From the NCBI GenBank assembly GCA_029747015.1, contig JAKOGI010000005.1:2278191-2342190 (forward strand): a stretch of 64,000 nucleotides of DNA, given 5' to 3'. Positions 48,299 through 60,810 of this stretch are shown here, in pieces. The stretch comes from Carnegiea gigantea. Taxonomy: Eukaryota; Streptophyta; Magnoliopsida; Caryophyllales; Cactaceae. Below the pieces are notes generated by a model. The model did no database searches. It saw nothing but the letters and a program-made list of their open reading frames with translations, and was not told where the DNA came from. A program made the translations under genes and the position numbers. Position 1 is the first letter of the stretch; every line of letters starts with the position of its first letter.

Positions 48299-51200
48299 TC
48301 ACAAAAGCCTAGTGTTGTATGAGCTGCAAAATGGGCACTTGTGATACAGCCAATGGAAGGGTGCAGTTCCTTTCTTCTCACAGTCGTTGCATAAAATGGC
48401 CTGGTGGTGATGAAGACAATTTAGAATTCAAGATCCCATAAGAGTCTCAAATGGATCATCACTCGCCAAAGATTGACTAACCTGAGTTTGCATACTCATT
48501 TCATCCGGCATCTTCTCTTCAGCCAAAAGTGCATCCAGCATTTCAAAATACACCTGTAAAACATCCCTCCAAAGTTAAGAAGCAGCATCATACCTAAAAT
48601 AGAACCCCTCATGTTATACTCAGTCCCCCCCCTCCCCAGCGGCGGCAAGATCAACCATCTCCCTTATCCCCCCTCCAAAAAAAAAAAGATCAACCATGTC
48701 CGCACAAACTCCGCTGCATAATCCTGCTCTGGTATTTTATGAGTATGCACAGAATTCACTTTTCACATTAGAATGAACAGCCAATCATGTAGCATATCAA
48801 AACTTAGAGCAAGGGGTTTGGCCTTTCACTTGAGTTTCTTGTGACAGTACAGTAAAGGCAAAGCACTGTCCCTTCTGAACATCCCATCGTGTAGCTTTTG
48901 AAGATGATGTTTTAGGCAAGGATGTCTGGATAACAGTTACTGTTCATTGCGAGCAAAGCAGAGATATAACAGCGTAAACTGGATATTAAGTCAGATAAAA
49001 CATGAGAACTTGAGATTATGCTGGATAAAGTTGTATTCTTCCAAACACAGTTTTGCGCAATCTCATTTCATGTTGAATGAACCTCTTCTATACTAATACA
49101 TACACGAAGTTCTTACCCACAAAGGAATAAGAATGGATATTGGGATTACTTAGTGCTGCAGCACTGTAGCAGCTGAAGTAGGTTTCGACTACATAGTGAA
49201 CCGCAGCGTATCTCAATCCAAATATCAAATCTTGAAGAGGACCAGGCATTACAAAAGTTCTCCCAGGTTAAAATATTCCAGTGCTGACTTGAACAATCAT
49301 GCAGAAAACGGGGGGGGGGGGGGGGCGCTACCAACGAACAAAACTTCTTAGTTGTCTCAAGACTGAACTGGCAGACATATCGAATAGATGTACGCCTCAT
49401 AAAATCCATGGTTACTGACCTGCATGTTCCCAAGTGATTTGCTACAAACCGGGCAAGTGTAATGCATGCAAGTATACTCCTGAACAACCCCATAAAATAG
49501 TTCAGACAGCAACTTCTGGTGTGGCACAGAGAAAAGAGAACTGCAGTTACAAGTACCTGAAAGCATGTCGAGTGCATCAAATGACCGCAAGCAAGGCCCT
49601 TTATGGGAGTACTTGAAGTAAACATATCCTCATGGCAGATGGGACACACATCTTCAAAGCACTTCTCTCTGCATTTATGCACCGAAACAGATCGTCCCAT
49701 GCAAGCATTGCATTTCATGCAATGGAAGTAATCTATCCCCAGTCCTTTTCCAACTCGGCATATGTTACAATAGGGGCAGTGGTAGATCTCCCTGTTTAAT
49801 GAAAATGATATTAGGTTCTAAACTTTAGTTTCAGGAGAATAAAAAGATGTAATCAATAAGAGGTGTAAATTTGTAACCACTACATTCAGTCAACAAATGC
49901 ATAAACATCTCAAATCCTACTGCAAACACGCAACCTGGCAAGAGAAATCAACTGCTATTTTTCTATCCCTTCCGTTCATATGCAAGCAAACCACTAGCCA
50001 GCATCTAAATTTCTCACTGTCTCAAAATAAACACTGGCGTCTGTACATGGCATGTATTTTTCATAAAAGCCTCAGGAGGCGGAGATGCCATGAGGCAATA
50101 ATACAAATATGCCACTTAGCAGACTGACATTTCTTGGAAGATATTGTAAATCCTAAATAGAAGTAGCTTTCATTTGGGGTAGAATTTTTGTTCCCCCTCT
50201 CCGTAGAGAATCAGCAGTACCAACGTTTTCTTGTCCAGTTTATCCGGCTTATCGAAACTTATAATTTGTTGTGATAGTTGGAATCCTGTTCCTTCTGGAA
50301 TTTCTGCTCATCTATTCGATTTATGCCATATATTGTGAACCTTTATGGTACAATGTTCTCATTCTTTGTTTCATCCATCTAGATATAATTACAGTCTTAA
50401 AAAAATTGATATAGGGTTTCATCTAAATAGATAAGAACATATTCTTATTCTCCAATTGATGAACTGGGAAGCTCTTTATCAGCACAATCAGCACTTGTAA
50501 GAGAATTCACTTGACAATTCTTAAGTAAGTTATCCATGCTTACCTCCCAAAAAAAGAAAAAAAAAGTTATCAATATTTTATCTAGGCAGATGAGAACTTA
50601 TAATTGACGAAGATAATAAATCGCTTCAATCAGATAATTGAAAATCCCAAATAGAAGCTGATGCTGAGGCATTATTTTCCTCCAAAAGTTGAAGTGTCTT
50701 CGTATCTTTCCTAAAACTATGCAAACAGGTAAACAGAAGTTGATGCATGGGACAGCATGATAAAATCAAGATCTGATTACCAAATTAACAACTAAACCAC
50801 AAAATCATAGTACATAATGCATTAAGAAACACAAATGACCTAACCTTTCATCATCGAACAATCTGCAGATTTTACAATAATATCGTGCCATAGGATATTT
50901 ATTGCAGGAAGGAGTTGAGCAAGTGGGTCCAATTGATTGGACTTCTAAGCATTTCATGCACATCATCTGAGTCGTGGACTTCCTGCGCACATATTCAATC
51001 TATTGAGAAATCAGGACCATTTAAACAAGTGACCACGGCTATTATGATAGCTTACCTATCCATCAAGTGATCAGCAACCTCGTCGTGGCAGCGTCTGCAT
51101 GTAAAAAGCTTGTTGCAACATGGAGCAACAAGCTTACAGTTTTGCTTGTAGTGTTTGCAACCAAATACCAAGCCTCCGGTGTCCCGGTACGCAGGAAACT

Positions 51201-51581
51201 GACCTGGAAGCTTCCCAGGCTCACTCTTAATTACATTATCAGAATCAGGTGAAGGTTGAGTAGCAATCCAATGGCTGAAGAATAATGGATGAATGTCAAT
51301 ATTGCAGTAAAGACACAAAAGAGCAGGGAAAGCAAACACGGGAATAGATCATGAATAAACAGGCATCTATTAAAAAAAAAAAAACGATTTAAAAATCCTC
51401 CAAAGTAACTATATGAGTTTTCATGCCCTTCGATGCAGAAAATAGAAGATCTTCAGCCGACCAGCCAGGGTCAGCTACAACAGGTTCCTAGCCAACAGCG
51501 AGCGTGAATCACTATGAGAAAGCTTGGACCGAATTTTATGAGACTGTCATCAGCCTAATGTAAACACTCCCCCCAACCCCA

Positions 51582-51612
<31 letters not shown>

Positions 51613-54600
51613 AAAAAAACAAAAGGAGAAAGTGGACTGCAGGTATATATATCATAATGTTGCAACCACACACATTACAAAAATTATGGGCCAGCTAAGG
51701 CTAAAATTTTTTTATGTATGAGAAGATGCATCAGACTGCAGAGCTCGAAGTTTCTAACCTGACCCAGCACATGGACGATCTAATATGGCTTCTGTCTCAG
51801 AAACAGTCAGAACTGCCCAACAAGATGTGTTTATTTAAATTTGACAATATATATCACAACTATAGTCTTAGAACTTAGATCTCAAACAACCTACTCAACC
51901 AAAAATGTAGCTGGTGCAGACAGTTGATGTGCATGTATAATAGCAATACATCTTATCAGCCTCCCAAGTAAAATCCCTTTGGCCTTGAAACCAAGTAGAA
52001 CTCCTCTATATAACTTGTTAGAAAGTAGTTACCATTGCTTGTAAGGATTAGAGATCCTCAGTTTTTACTTACAACATCCAGATTAAATTGCTTATCAGCA
52101 GAGCATACAATGATTTGATGTTCACTAGCCACCCAAAAAAAAAAAAAAAAAAGGGCAGGGATCCTGGATCGAATTAAACAGAACATGCAGCAGTGTGGAC
52201 CCATTGTTTTACCAATGCACGCCTAGGACAGAATCCCAATAATTCACTCTTTGAATGCACGACAAATAAAAAACGAAAACAGGGAATTGAGGGACAAGAA
52301 TGAAATCAACCTTGTCATCAGGTTCTGGATTATTCGTGTCTTCTCCTGCAGACTAACAGAGGAGTCCTGTGACACCTTTCTTATTGCAGCCTCCAGTTCT
52401 ACTTGATGTACAGAGGAGATTTCATTTTGATGTTGTGCCTTATGAACCATTTGGGCAAGTTGTTTTCTTTCACTGTTTACATCATTGGGCTTTGCATCCC
52501 TCTTGTGCTTCTCCTTCTTTTCACTGAAGAACCTAAGGTATTCAGAAGATTTGTGGTTCTGGCTATCCACGTCAAGACCCTCCCTTTTCTTAATCACTTT
52601 AGTAGTGTTGGAATCATCATGCAATCTCACACTCTCATCATTGAAGTTTTCTCGACAGTTATGAGGAACTCTCATAGATATTTTGACAGTATCCAATGAG
52701 CCCATAGTGGGTGTAGCAGAGATATTTAACTTATGTTCGTTGGCAAAAGCATAGCTGTTCATACCTCCCCACCATGCTTCTAACCATTCATCAAACATGG
52801 TATATTTTGCAGCCTTACGCCATAAGGTGATCATAGCATGCAGCTCCTCCGATGTTAAAGAGGCCATAAACCAAACAATCATGTCCTGCAGAATTTCTTC
52901 CCTTGTTCTACCCAGCATCAATCCTACAATTTTCTCTTGTTCTTCAATAGAGAAACAGTCTCCGAATAATGGCCACAGTTCAATCTCTTCACGATGCATG
53001 TGATCATTCAGCACCTTAGTCAATGATTTGCAGCTATCCTGAAGCTTTATGCACAACTCCTTATACTTTACCAAAGCTGGATCTTGGGGGTCCAGAGTTG
53101 AACCAGAAACTGTGTGATACAGCTTAGACATTTCACCTAGAATTCCAGATACTCTATCAAAGCACTCAGCTTCCAGTTTGTGATCAATGTGATAGGACTG
53201 TGTCAGGTTTGGGGCCATTTGTTTAGCTTCCATGGCTGGAAATGCTATTTCATCCTCCGTTTCACTATGAAGTTCATACAGAGATTGCAGAAGTTGGAAG
53301 TGCCGTACGAACTCCACAAGAAGCCCCAAGTTATCAGTTAGCTTAGTTGTGTCAAGAATCAAGGACTCAAGGTCTTTCCTTAGCGCTTTGTGGAAGTAGT
53401 AGATGTGGTCCATTGGCCTCATTCCTAAGTTGCTGGTAGAAATGGCTTCAGTGGGACATCGAGAAGAGGGGTGAATCGATTTTGATGCTCCAGAGGTAAA
53501 TATCAGTAAATTAATTCCACTGGAGTATAATGTTCCATGCTGCTGGGTCACGTGGAAACGCTTGCTTAAAGAATTGGAAAGAAAGCTCCGAGACCTGTCA
53601 GCTGAACAATGTTTGATCTTTAAGTCCTTCGATTTTTTACAGGGATCTTCTCCCTCCCTAATGTGCTCAGACAGGTAAGGCACCCAGCCATTGAACATCT
53701 CTTGCAAATGTTGCATGGTAGTTTTGCCAGAATAGCCCATGCGAATCCATTCATGCAAAAGGGAAGCAAAAGATTCTTTTAGAATGCCAGATTCCTTAAT
53801 GCCACAGAGAATAGACCTCAAGTTATCCTTGGGCAAGTGAGATGAAAACCACGTAACCACACATTTTAACAGCCCCAGCGGTAACATACGGAGGCTCCTA
53901 AATAGTAATTCTTGTTGCATTTCATGATCACAATTCTTGCTGATGAGAGGGAAAACCTGATCAAAAACTAAGAACAGAGTAAACAAAATTGCCAAGATCA
54001 TAAGCAATAAGACATCGACGAAAATCGCAGAAATTAGTGCACATATAACATATATGAGGTTCTACGATGAATCAAGAAAGATTATGGGGGTGTTTGGTAG
54101 CAATAGCTATTTGAGTAAAAATAGTTGTTTGGAAGGATTTTAGCTTTTTTGATCAAGTCAAACAGTCAAAAAGTGTTTGATAAATTTGTTTGTCTCCAAA
54201 AAGTTCTTTTTGAAAAAGCTATTCTCATTAGCCTTTTGAGAAGAGTTTTTTTTATGGAAATGACATAATTGTCCAAAAGTTCAGAAAAATTACATCACAT
54301 GCCATTTAAAAGTAATTTATTGGTAAGGACATAACTAAAACTTTACCAACATCTTTTTTAGAAAGAGCTAGTTTTACCAAATACTTTTTCTAAAAACAGT
54401 TAATTCAAACAGCTAACACAAATGGCTAATTCAAATAGCTAACAGCTAACAACTAACAGTTGTTTGCCAAACAGGGCCTATATTTAAACCAGATCAAAGA
54501 AAAGAATAGTATTCTATCCAAATTCTAGCTTGCACCTTGTAGACCGAATGCTATACCTCTGTTTCTTGAAAAGACAAGTGTTCACTAGTCGCCAACACTA

Positions 54601-57600
54601 CCGACTCCACCTTATTATACAACATCTCCACAAATTTGGGATTTGCCAAATTTATCTGGGTAGCATCATACAGAATCTGTTGAAGTCCTTCAATTTCATT
54701 TGTGTGAGAAAATGCCATGCACGAGAGTGATCGTTGAAGGATAGAAATGTCTTCTAATAATGGATAAAAGATTCTTTCCAATGTGTGACTGCAAATCAGA
54801 AACCACACTTTCATTGGGGGGGGGGGGGGGAAAAAACACTTCTTAACAAACAAATGCAATAGATGTGACCACAGCGGTATGTAAAATGGAACTAGTTTCA
54901 TTTAAGAAGTTACCTATAAAACATGAGGACATCCATCATGAAGTTGATCTGGGTAATCACCAATGCCATGTTTGAGAGCTTCTTTGATTTCATTCCATAG
55001 ACTTTGTCCAAAATTTCTTTAAATTCACACCTAATGGCGCAATGCCATTGCAGAAGGCCATTACATAGAACATCCTTTACATTTGTTTGCAAGTTTTGTT
55101 CCCATTGATAACTTTCACCACAAGAAGTTGACTCATTTTTCAAATCACCTAGTTCACTAAGGTTCCTAGATGATGTGTCATATTTGATGCAATCTCTCAG
55201 AGGCCGTTGGATGCTCACATCAAGCCAGGAACCAACCACCTTCAGAGGCAAATTTCTACAATAAGTATATGAAGTTAACCCTTTCAAAAGGGGAAAGGTT
55301 TGTTTAGAATTTACCTCTTGTAATAGCTTATCCCTTGGCACGATTTTTCTAACACAAAGCCTCAATTCCATTTGTTCATCTCTAGAGAGAAAACATGCTA
55401 ACCATGGAAAGAGCTCCTCCATGAGGATTAGCGGGACACTACACATGAATTGCCAAACAAGCCAAGCTTGTTCTTCATCAGAGAACTGACTGATCAACAT
55501 AGGAAAAACCTACCATAAAATGAATATGTAAAACATGTAAATTCCTGCTCAAAACAAAACTTTGTTGGTCCTCCCAAAACAATCGTAGGAACGCATGCTG
55601 AAATAGAGTTGGGATCATCCTTACGTTGTAAAGAAGTGAAAGTATATATGAGAGGAAGACCATATTAGTATATTCAATTGTCAGTTGTAACCGTCATATA
55701 ATAAAGACACCAAAGCCTCTATATAAGCTTAAGGAAAACAAGTGTTAAACCATCTGAACCAATTTGCTATGATACATTAACATCAACTTTCAAACTTTAA
55801 CAAGAACAAAAAGTTAGCGAACTGAATTACAAATGAACCTAATCCATAGTAATTAATTAAGAAAAGCCTTATATTCATTCATAATGAAAGCAGTAATTCA
55901 ATTTTAAAATGTTTTTATAAACAAATTGTTATGAAGTACTAGAATTTTTTCAATATGTCACATAGTAGCCTATTATAAAATATACTATATATTAGTAATA
56001 GTATATAATTTTATACATGGTAGATTTGTAAAATGTAAGACCAGAATCGACAATTTGACAATCATGGTTTTTCCTATTTGACTGTAAAAATGTACGTATG
56101 ATGATGAACAAATTTTTAAGTCACTTGCTTCTTGGTTTATTTGAGAATCAATCGGAAAAAATCGGGTACCAACTTGCAAATTGTCAAGGAGGATTTAGGT
56201 CCTGTTCTCTTCGACTTATTTTTTGAATAATAAGTTCAGATAAGTTCAGTTCATAATAAGTTCAGAATAGGTTTAATACATAAGTTCAAAACAAGTTCAG
56301 AGTAAATTCAACGAATAAGTTCAGAATACGTTCAACAAATACTGAATTCAATAACTAAGTTCATAAATTTGTTCTTAATAAGTTCTATAGAATAAGTTCA
56401 ATTCAGAATAAGTTCACTATGTAAATTCAGAATAAGTTCAAAACAAGTTCAGATAAGTTCATTTCAAAATAAGTTAAGACAAAACAAGTAAACGAGATCA
56501 AGGCCTTAGTTGGACCACTTTTTATAAATGTAAATATGAGCCTTGAAGAATGCAAGAAAAAACTCCACAAGCCTCCAATCCAATAAATTTGTAAATTTGA
56601 TTGCTAATTATTTATATCTGACGATGTTTCTTCATATTCATATTCCTCCAACCAAGTGTTGTATAATAAAACAATTAGTAATATCTTAAGAAAACAGTGG
56701 CACAATTACACATGCGATTCTATTGTTCATCTATCAATATGTTCAGTAAACAAGACAAAGAAGTAGGTATGTTATAAAGCCATCTGATAACACTAGAAAA
56801 CCAAGTTAAACCAATCGACGCACAGTAAATGTTTCCTATTCACTCTTTGCACCCTTATTTCTATGGGCGGATGTGTATGAAGCATATATGGGGTAAATTG
56901 TCCTTGACGTATACTTTATAACAAGTCAACAACAAATGACACCAAATTCTTACCTGTTTTTCTTCTTTGATCATATGTTGACGAATTGACTCTTGCAGGG
57001 CACCAATATGGAACATAAGCTCTTGTAGTTGCAGAGATGCATTTTCTTGGTCGTTCAATATGCCATACAGGCAAGAAAAAATATAATCTAGAGTACAATT
57101 TATGCTGTTGTGTTCAAGCGAATATGTACAAGCAATATTTTCCACACGTACATCCAAAGCTAGAAAAATAACCTGTTTCAAAAATACAGAGATCAACTAT
57201 GTAGGATCAACATGAAGCAACAATATAGAAGTAAAAGATATAAGCAGAACTTGTTAATGTCGATTCAAAGCTAAATTACACACAATTATTTTTATTTCAA
57301 ACCAATTCATTATACAACCCGTGTTTATTTCATCTTTCTTATAACTTATCCGTTAGCCATTTGAAGTTGTTGCTCCATGAAGAGAATTGAATCAAATCAA
57401 CGTAGAAATTTGATAGTAATTTGGCAATAGCCATCATATGCGTGATGAAGTCAACCAATGCTAAAATGAATTGCTTGGTAGCCGAATCACTGAGTTTTTC
57501 CTCCAATAATCTCATTAGTTGACTTTACCCTTATTTGGGTTGCCCAAAACAAACGCCATTCAATGTTCAAAATTTCAAAGTTCAATTTATGAAACAAATT

Positions 57601-57890
57601 GGAAAGAGAAATTTCAAGGTGCCATTTTTAGTAATCACCACTTTAGAATGAATGTATCCACTGATTTATGAACAAAATCACTCAAAACTCTATTATCTAT
57701 ATTACTGAATCCTAAATTCTTTCCTAAGAGTTGAAATCCAGAATTGGAAAATTTGAAATTCTCTTTCTGATGGAAGGACAATGAATTAATCCTTTTTAGA
57801 GTATCCGACAATTTGCCAGCATTTTTTCAGCGGCCAAATAGAAATCAACACTTCTGGAACTCCAATTACACATTCAGACAGAAAACTACT

Positions 57891-57927
<37 letters not shown>

Positions 57928-58197
57928 CTCATCTTCAGCAGCACAGTGATAAGAATATACGCTCTTCAAGAACTCAAGCCTCCTCCGAAGCTCCGCCACC
58001 ACAACTTCCCGACGGCGAGCTCCGCCGACGACGGCGTCAGCAGCCAAGCGCCGGAGCTCCTCGAGCTCAGCCCTAACCGCCTTGTGAAGGAACACGAGGA
58101 AGCGAATCGGAGCTCCGGCGCCGGAGCCACCGGAGGAGGAGGACTCCGGCGAGTCATTGGAAGAGCATTCCGGCAAGGAGGAATCTTCGCCTCCCAT
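48299..58197 (-). CDS. BTSL: BRUTUS-like hemerythrin/CHY/RING E3 ubiquitin ligase
   Basis: Eleven exons on the minus strand: 58197-57928, 57172-56954, 55509-54914, 54788-54557, 53956-52311, 51274-51056, 50982-50845, 49791-49557, 49479-49420, 48553-48482, 48400-48299. They encode 1262 residues, close to Arabidopsis BTSL1/BTSL2 (about 1255). Hemerythrin-type HHE regions appear about 30-165 (HKAVRAELEEL; HMIKEEKQVFP), 330-440 (QWHCAIRCEFKEIL; SEHLSFQETEVFP) and 590-760 (HKALRKDLESL; HMHREEIELWP). Then come a CHY zinc finger (CKHYKQNCKLVAPCC), a CTCHY finger (1070-1138), RING-H2 (C1156, C1159, C1175, H1177, H1180, C1183, C1194, C1197) and a C-terminal zinc ribbon. The known role is binding iron through HHE domains and degrading bHLH activators of iron uptake. 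The second HHE looks the least canonical. Introns carry two MITEs and several poly(C) tracts. Confidence 0.95.
49310..49325 (+). repeat. G16 tract in BTSL intron 9
   Basis: Sixteen G on the plus strand (poly C in the transcript), about 95 bases into the intron after exon 9. Confidence 0.9.
51057..52310 (-). other. BTSL exon 6 and the 1-kb intron before it
   Basis: The intron occupies 51275-52310 (GTTGAT donor, TTCTTCAG acceptor). It holds the longest homopolymer of the window, C29 then A9 at 51582-51619, and an A run at about 52136-52152. No nested gene is seen. Confidence 0.7.
54086..54478. mobile_element. MITE in BTSL intron 4
   Basis: The left end GGGGGTGTTTGG and the right end (GGCCCTGTTTGGCAAACAAC on the other strand) form inverted repeats. 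TAT flanks both sides (54083-54085 and 54479-54481). The interior repeats AACAGCTAAC and AAAAGCT words like the element at 2914-3243, so both belong to one family. It occupies most of the 599-bp intron. Confidence 0.75.
55510..56953 (-). other. BTSL intron 2, 1.4 kb
   Basis: It runs from a GTAAGA donor to an ATGGTAG acceptor on the minus strand. It contains the MITE at 56198-56505 and otherwise AT-rich sequence. Confidence 0.7.
56198..56505. mobile_element. Tourist-like MITE with AAGTTCA repeats
   Basis: A 308-bp element flanked by TTA on both sides (56195-56197 and 56506-56508). The left end is GGTCCTGTTCTC; the right end on the other strand is GGCCTTGATCTCG. Both continue into ACTTATTTT-like sequence. 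The interior holds about a dozen exact AAGTTCA words, mostly within AATAAGTTCAGA. Confidence 0.75.
57895..57925. repeat. (GA)n microsatellite at the BTSL exon 1 donor
   Basis: About 31 bases of GA repeat. In the transcript it is a CU run that starts two bases into intron 1, so the donor reads GTTCTCTCTC. Confidence 0.95.
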
Positions 58198-60557
58198 GGG
58201 AGAGAGAGGAGAGAGACAGGCATGAGAGTGGAAGGAAGGGAGATCATATGGCAGACAGGCAGAGCACAGAAAAAGGAAGAAGAAATCTAGTAGGCGGACC
58301 TTCGTTTCATTTCATTGCTTCATTCGTGATAATTATTTGATTAATTTTCCCCCCTCTGTCTCTGTTCCTAACTTTTTAAACCAAAAAAAAAAGAAAATCA
58401 ACTAATTAATTGTCTTAGTTTTGTTTATTTCCCTTGATTAAGATGTTTAACCTAAACTAACACAACAAATTGTCACCTCCTCTGGTTTTTTGTTGACTGT
58501 TGACGAATCACGCCTCTTCTTTTCCTTGGCGTGTGCAGTGCACGCAATGTCCAAATTTTTAACTTTCATTTCTTTTCTTTTTTTTTAAGAAAATACTTTC
58601 TTTCCATCGTAATACGGTACCTAAACTATGAAGTTAAGCCCCTAACTCGAAGAAACTTAACAAAAACCAGAACAATCGTTCATCAATTGAGTTTTCCAGC
58701 GAGTTTAATTTGATTAATTAGCTCAACAATTAACAACTCTAGTCATGAGTAATCTAAGTCATAGAAATATGTTGAATATTTATATGCAGACGTAAAAGGG
58801 TTAGGAAGATCAAAAAGTAGATATAAATGACTTTGTAGGAATTGTTATAACCGATAGATTGGGGGTTAAATTTAAATAATTAGGGACCAATATGTCTATA
58901 TATTGGTACACGTTACTATTGAATACAGCCAACGAACAATCTAAAATCATTTAAATTGAACTAGTCACAAGTCTCCTTGAGTTCGTTTACTATATGGATG
59001 ACATATAAGAACGACTCTCGGCATTAATTAGGTAATTTCAACCATTGAAACAAGAAGAATAAAAACGTAGTATGCGAAATGTTTTTTGGGGATAGAAAAC
59101 GTGGGATTTCATTAAACTAAATAGACTTTGAGAAAGTAATTGATAAAGATGAAATATTGTAATATTAAATTGTGAATGATAAATAGACCAAAAAAGAAAA
59201 CTGTCATTTATTGCTTGTCTGACTACAGTAATGAAAATAAAAATTAGTTTCAGTAAATAGTACAATGAGCAAGAAAATTCTTTGAGTGTAGAGTTCTTGA
59301 AAAATACCAATAGAGGTTTGTTCAAATGGTTTGACACTTATTTTTCTTACATAATACCTCAGATCCGAGTCTTGTGAATAGAGAAAATTAGTGATGGGGG
59401 AACTTTAACACTATATTGGGCCAACAGTAGTTCAATTTCAGTAAAATAGAGGATCCAAAACTATAAAAAAAATTTGAAAATTAATGAAAGCATTGATAAA
59501 GTTAACAAATTTGAAACCCTTCTCCCCCCCCCCCCCCCCAAACACACAAAAACAAGACTTAGAATTGAAGGTAGTCAATTTGGTGATTTAGTTTGAATGC
59601 CTTACTCTATACATTTTATTTTTTTTAATCATTAGTTAAGAAGACCCATAAACACCAAAATTCCAAGGACAAAATACAAGATTCATTTCTAGGTACATCG
59701 CATAGGTAGTAGCTAAAACTCAATAGATATCCGAAAGATTCAATAATAATAATTTTAGTAATCAATAATTATAACTAAAAAATGTCTCATTCACTTTCAA
59801 CTACCTTTAAGTTACAACCACTCTTAATGAAGTTCAAAATTATCTAAATTGAAAGAACTCGTGACCAAGAAAATAAACCTTGCAAATATGCAAATTTCAG
59901 CCCTGGATCACATGCCTTCTTTTCACTTTCATCTCGAACGTGGGTTTTAATGCTGTTATGCTTCCATTTGGGAGCCTTTTAATTTTAGTATATGGACATT
60001 TGACCCCTAAATATTAAAAAGAGGTCACGTTAGGTGTTTTTGAGAAGAGCTAATAATTAAACGATTCTCAACAAGTTACTCACAACTTTGCTCGTATTAG
60101 TCAATTGTAATTTGTATATCCCTAAAGCAATAACAAATGACGATCAACCACCAACTTTTTTTCCAAGTCCGATGCATTTCTTATTTACTCATAAATAATC
60201 CATTAGTTTCTATGCCCCCCAAAAAAAGACTTTCAAGTTTTTTTTACGGGGAATACAATCATTCCATGAATATTTATGAAATGTTTGTTGGGCAGCTGGG
60301 GAGAAAAGTTTACATGGAAATTGGAAAACATTAAAATACAGAAACATAGATACAATTTTTTTAAAAAAAGTATGAGAAACATATTTAATTAGATTTGATT
60401 TTAAATATTGTAGAGGTGTGGTCCATGTTTTATTTGATCAAGAGGTATGGTCCATGTTGCTCGTCTTCGTCGTTTCCTGATCATGCTCATTATCGTCATA
60501 GGTGACCGTAAAATGTAAAATTAAGAATTATAGAATAGACTCTTTGAGAATCATTTG
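58198..60557. other. BTSL promoter side and intergenic DNA
   Basis: The first ~100 bases, purine-rich on the plus strand, are probably the BTSL leader. A C16 run lies at 59524-59539. No gene is seen. Confidence 0.5.
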
Positions 60558-60810
60558 TTTATAATCTATATAGTTAAAAAAGATAAATTTAAACTATTTT
60601 TTTCAGCTTAAATTACAGCGGATTAAAACAAAACATTTCTAAACATTTCCTATGTTCTATTTCTATGGAATAGTAGGTAGACTACGGTTTTAAATCTATG
60701 TACTAACGGAACTAGTCTCTCTGATATTTTACAATTCAGGGATAAGACTGTTATATCAAAACTCCCATTTTCCATCTAGTGGCAAAATTTTTGAGGCATT
60801 AAATTTGGAT
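60558..60810 (+). repeat. dispersed repeat, copy 2
   Basis: Matches 7441-7693 in the same orientation, with the same order of conserved words ending TTTTTGAGGCATTAAATTTGGA. Divergence is moderate. The class is unknown. Confidence 0.65.
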
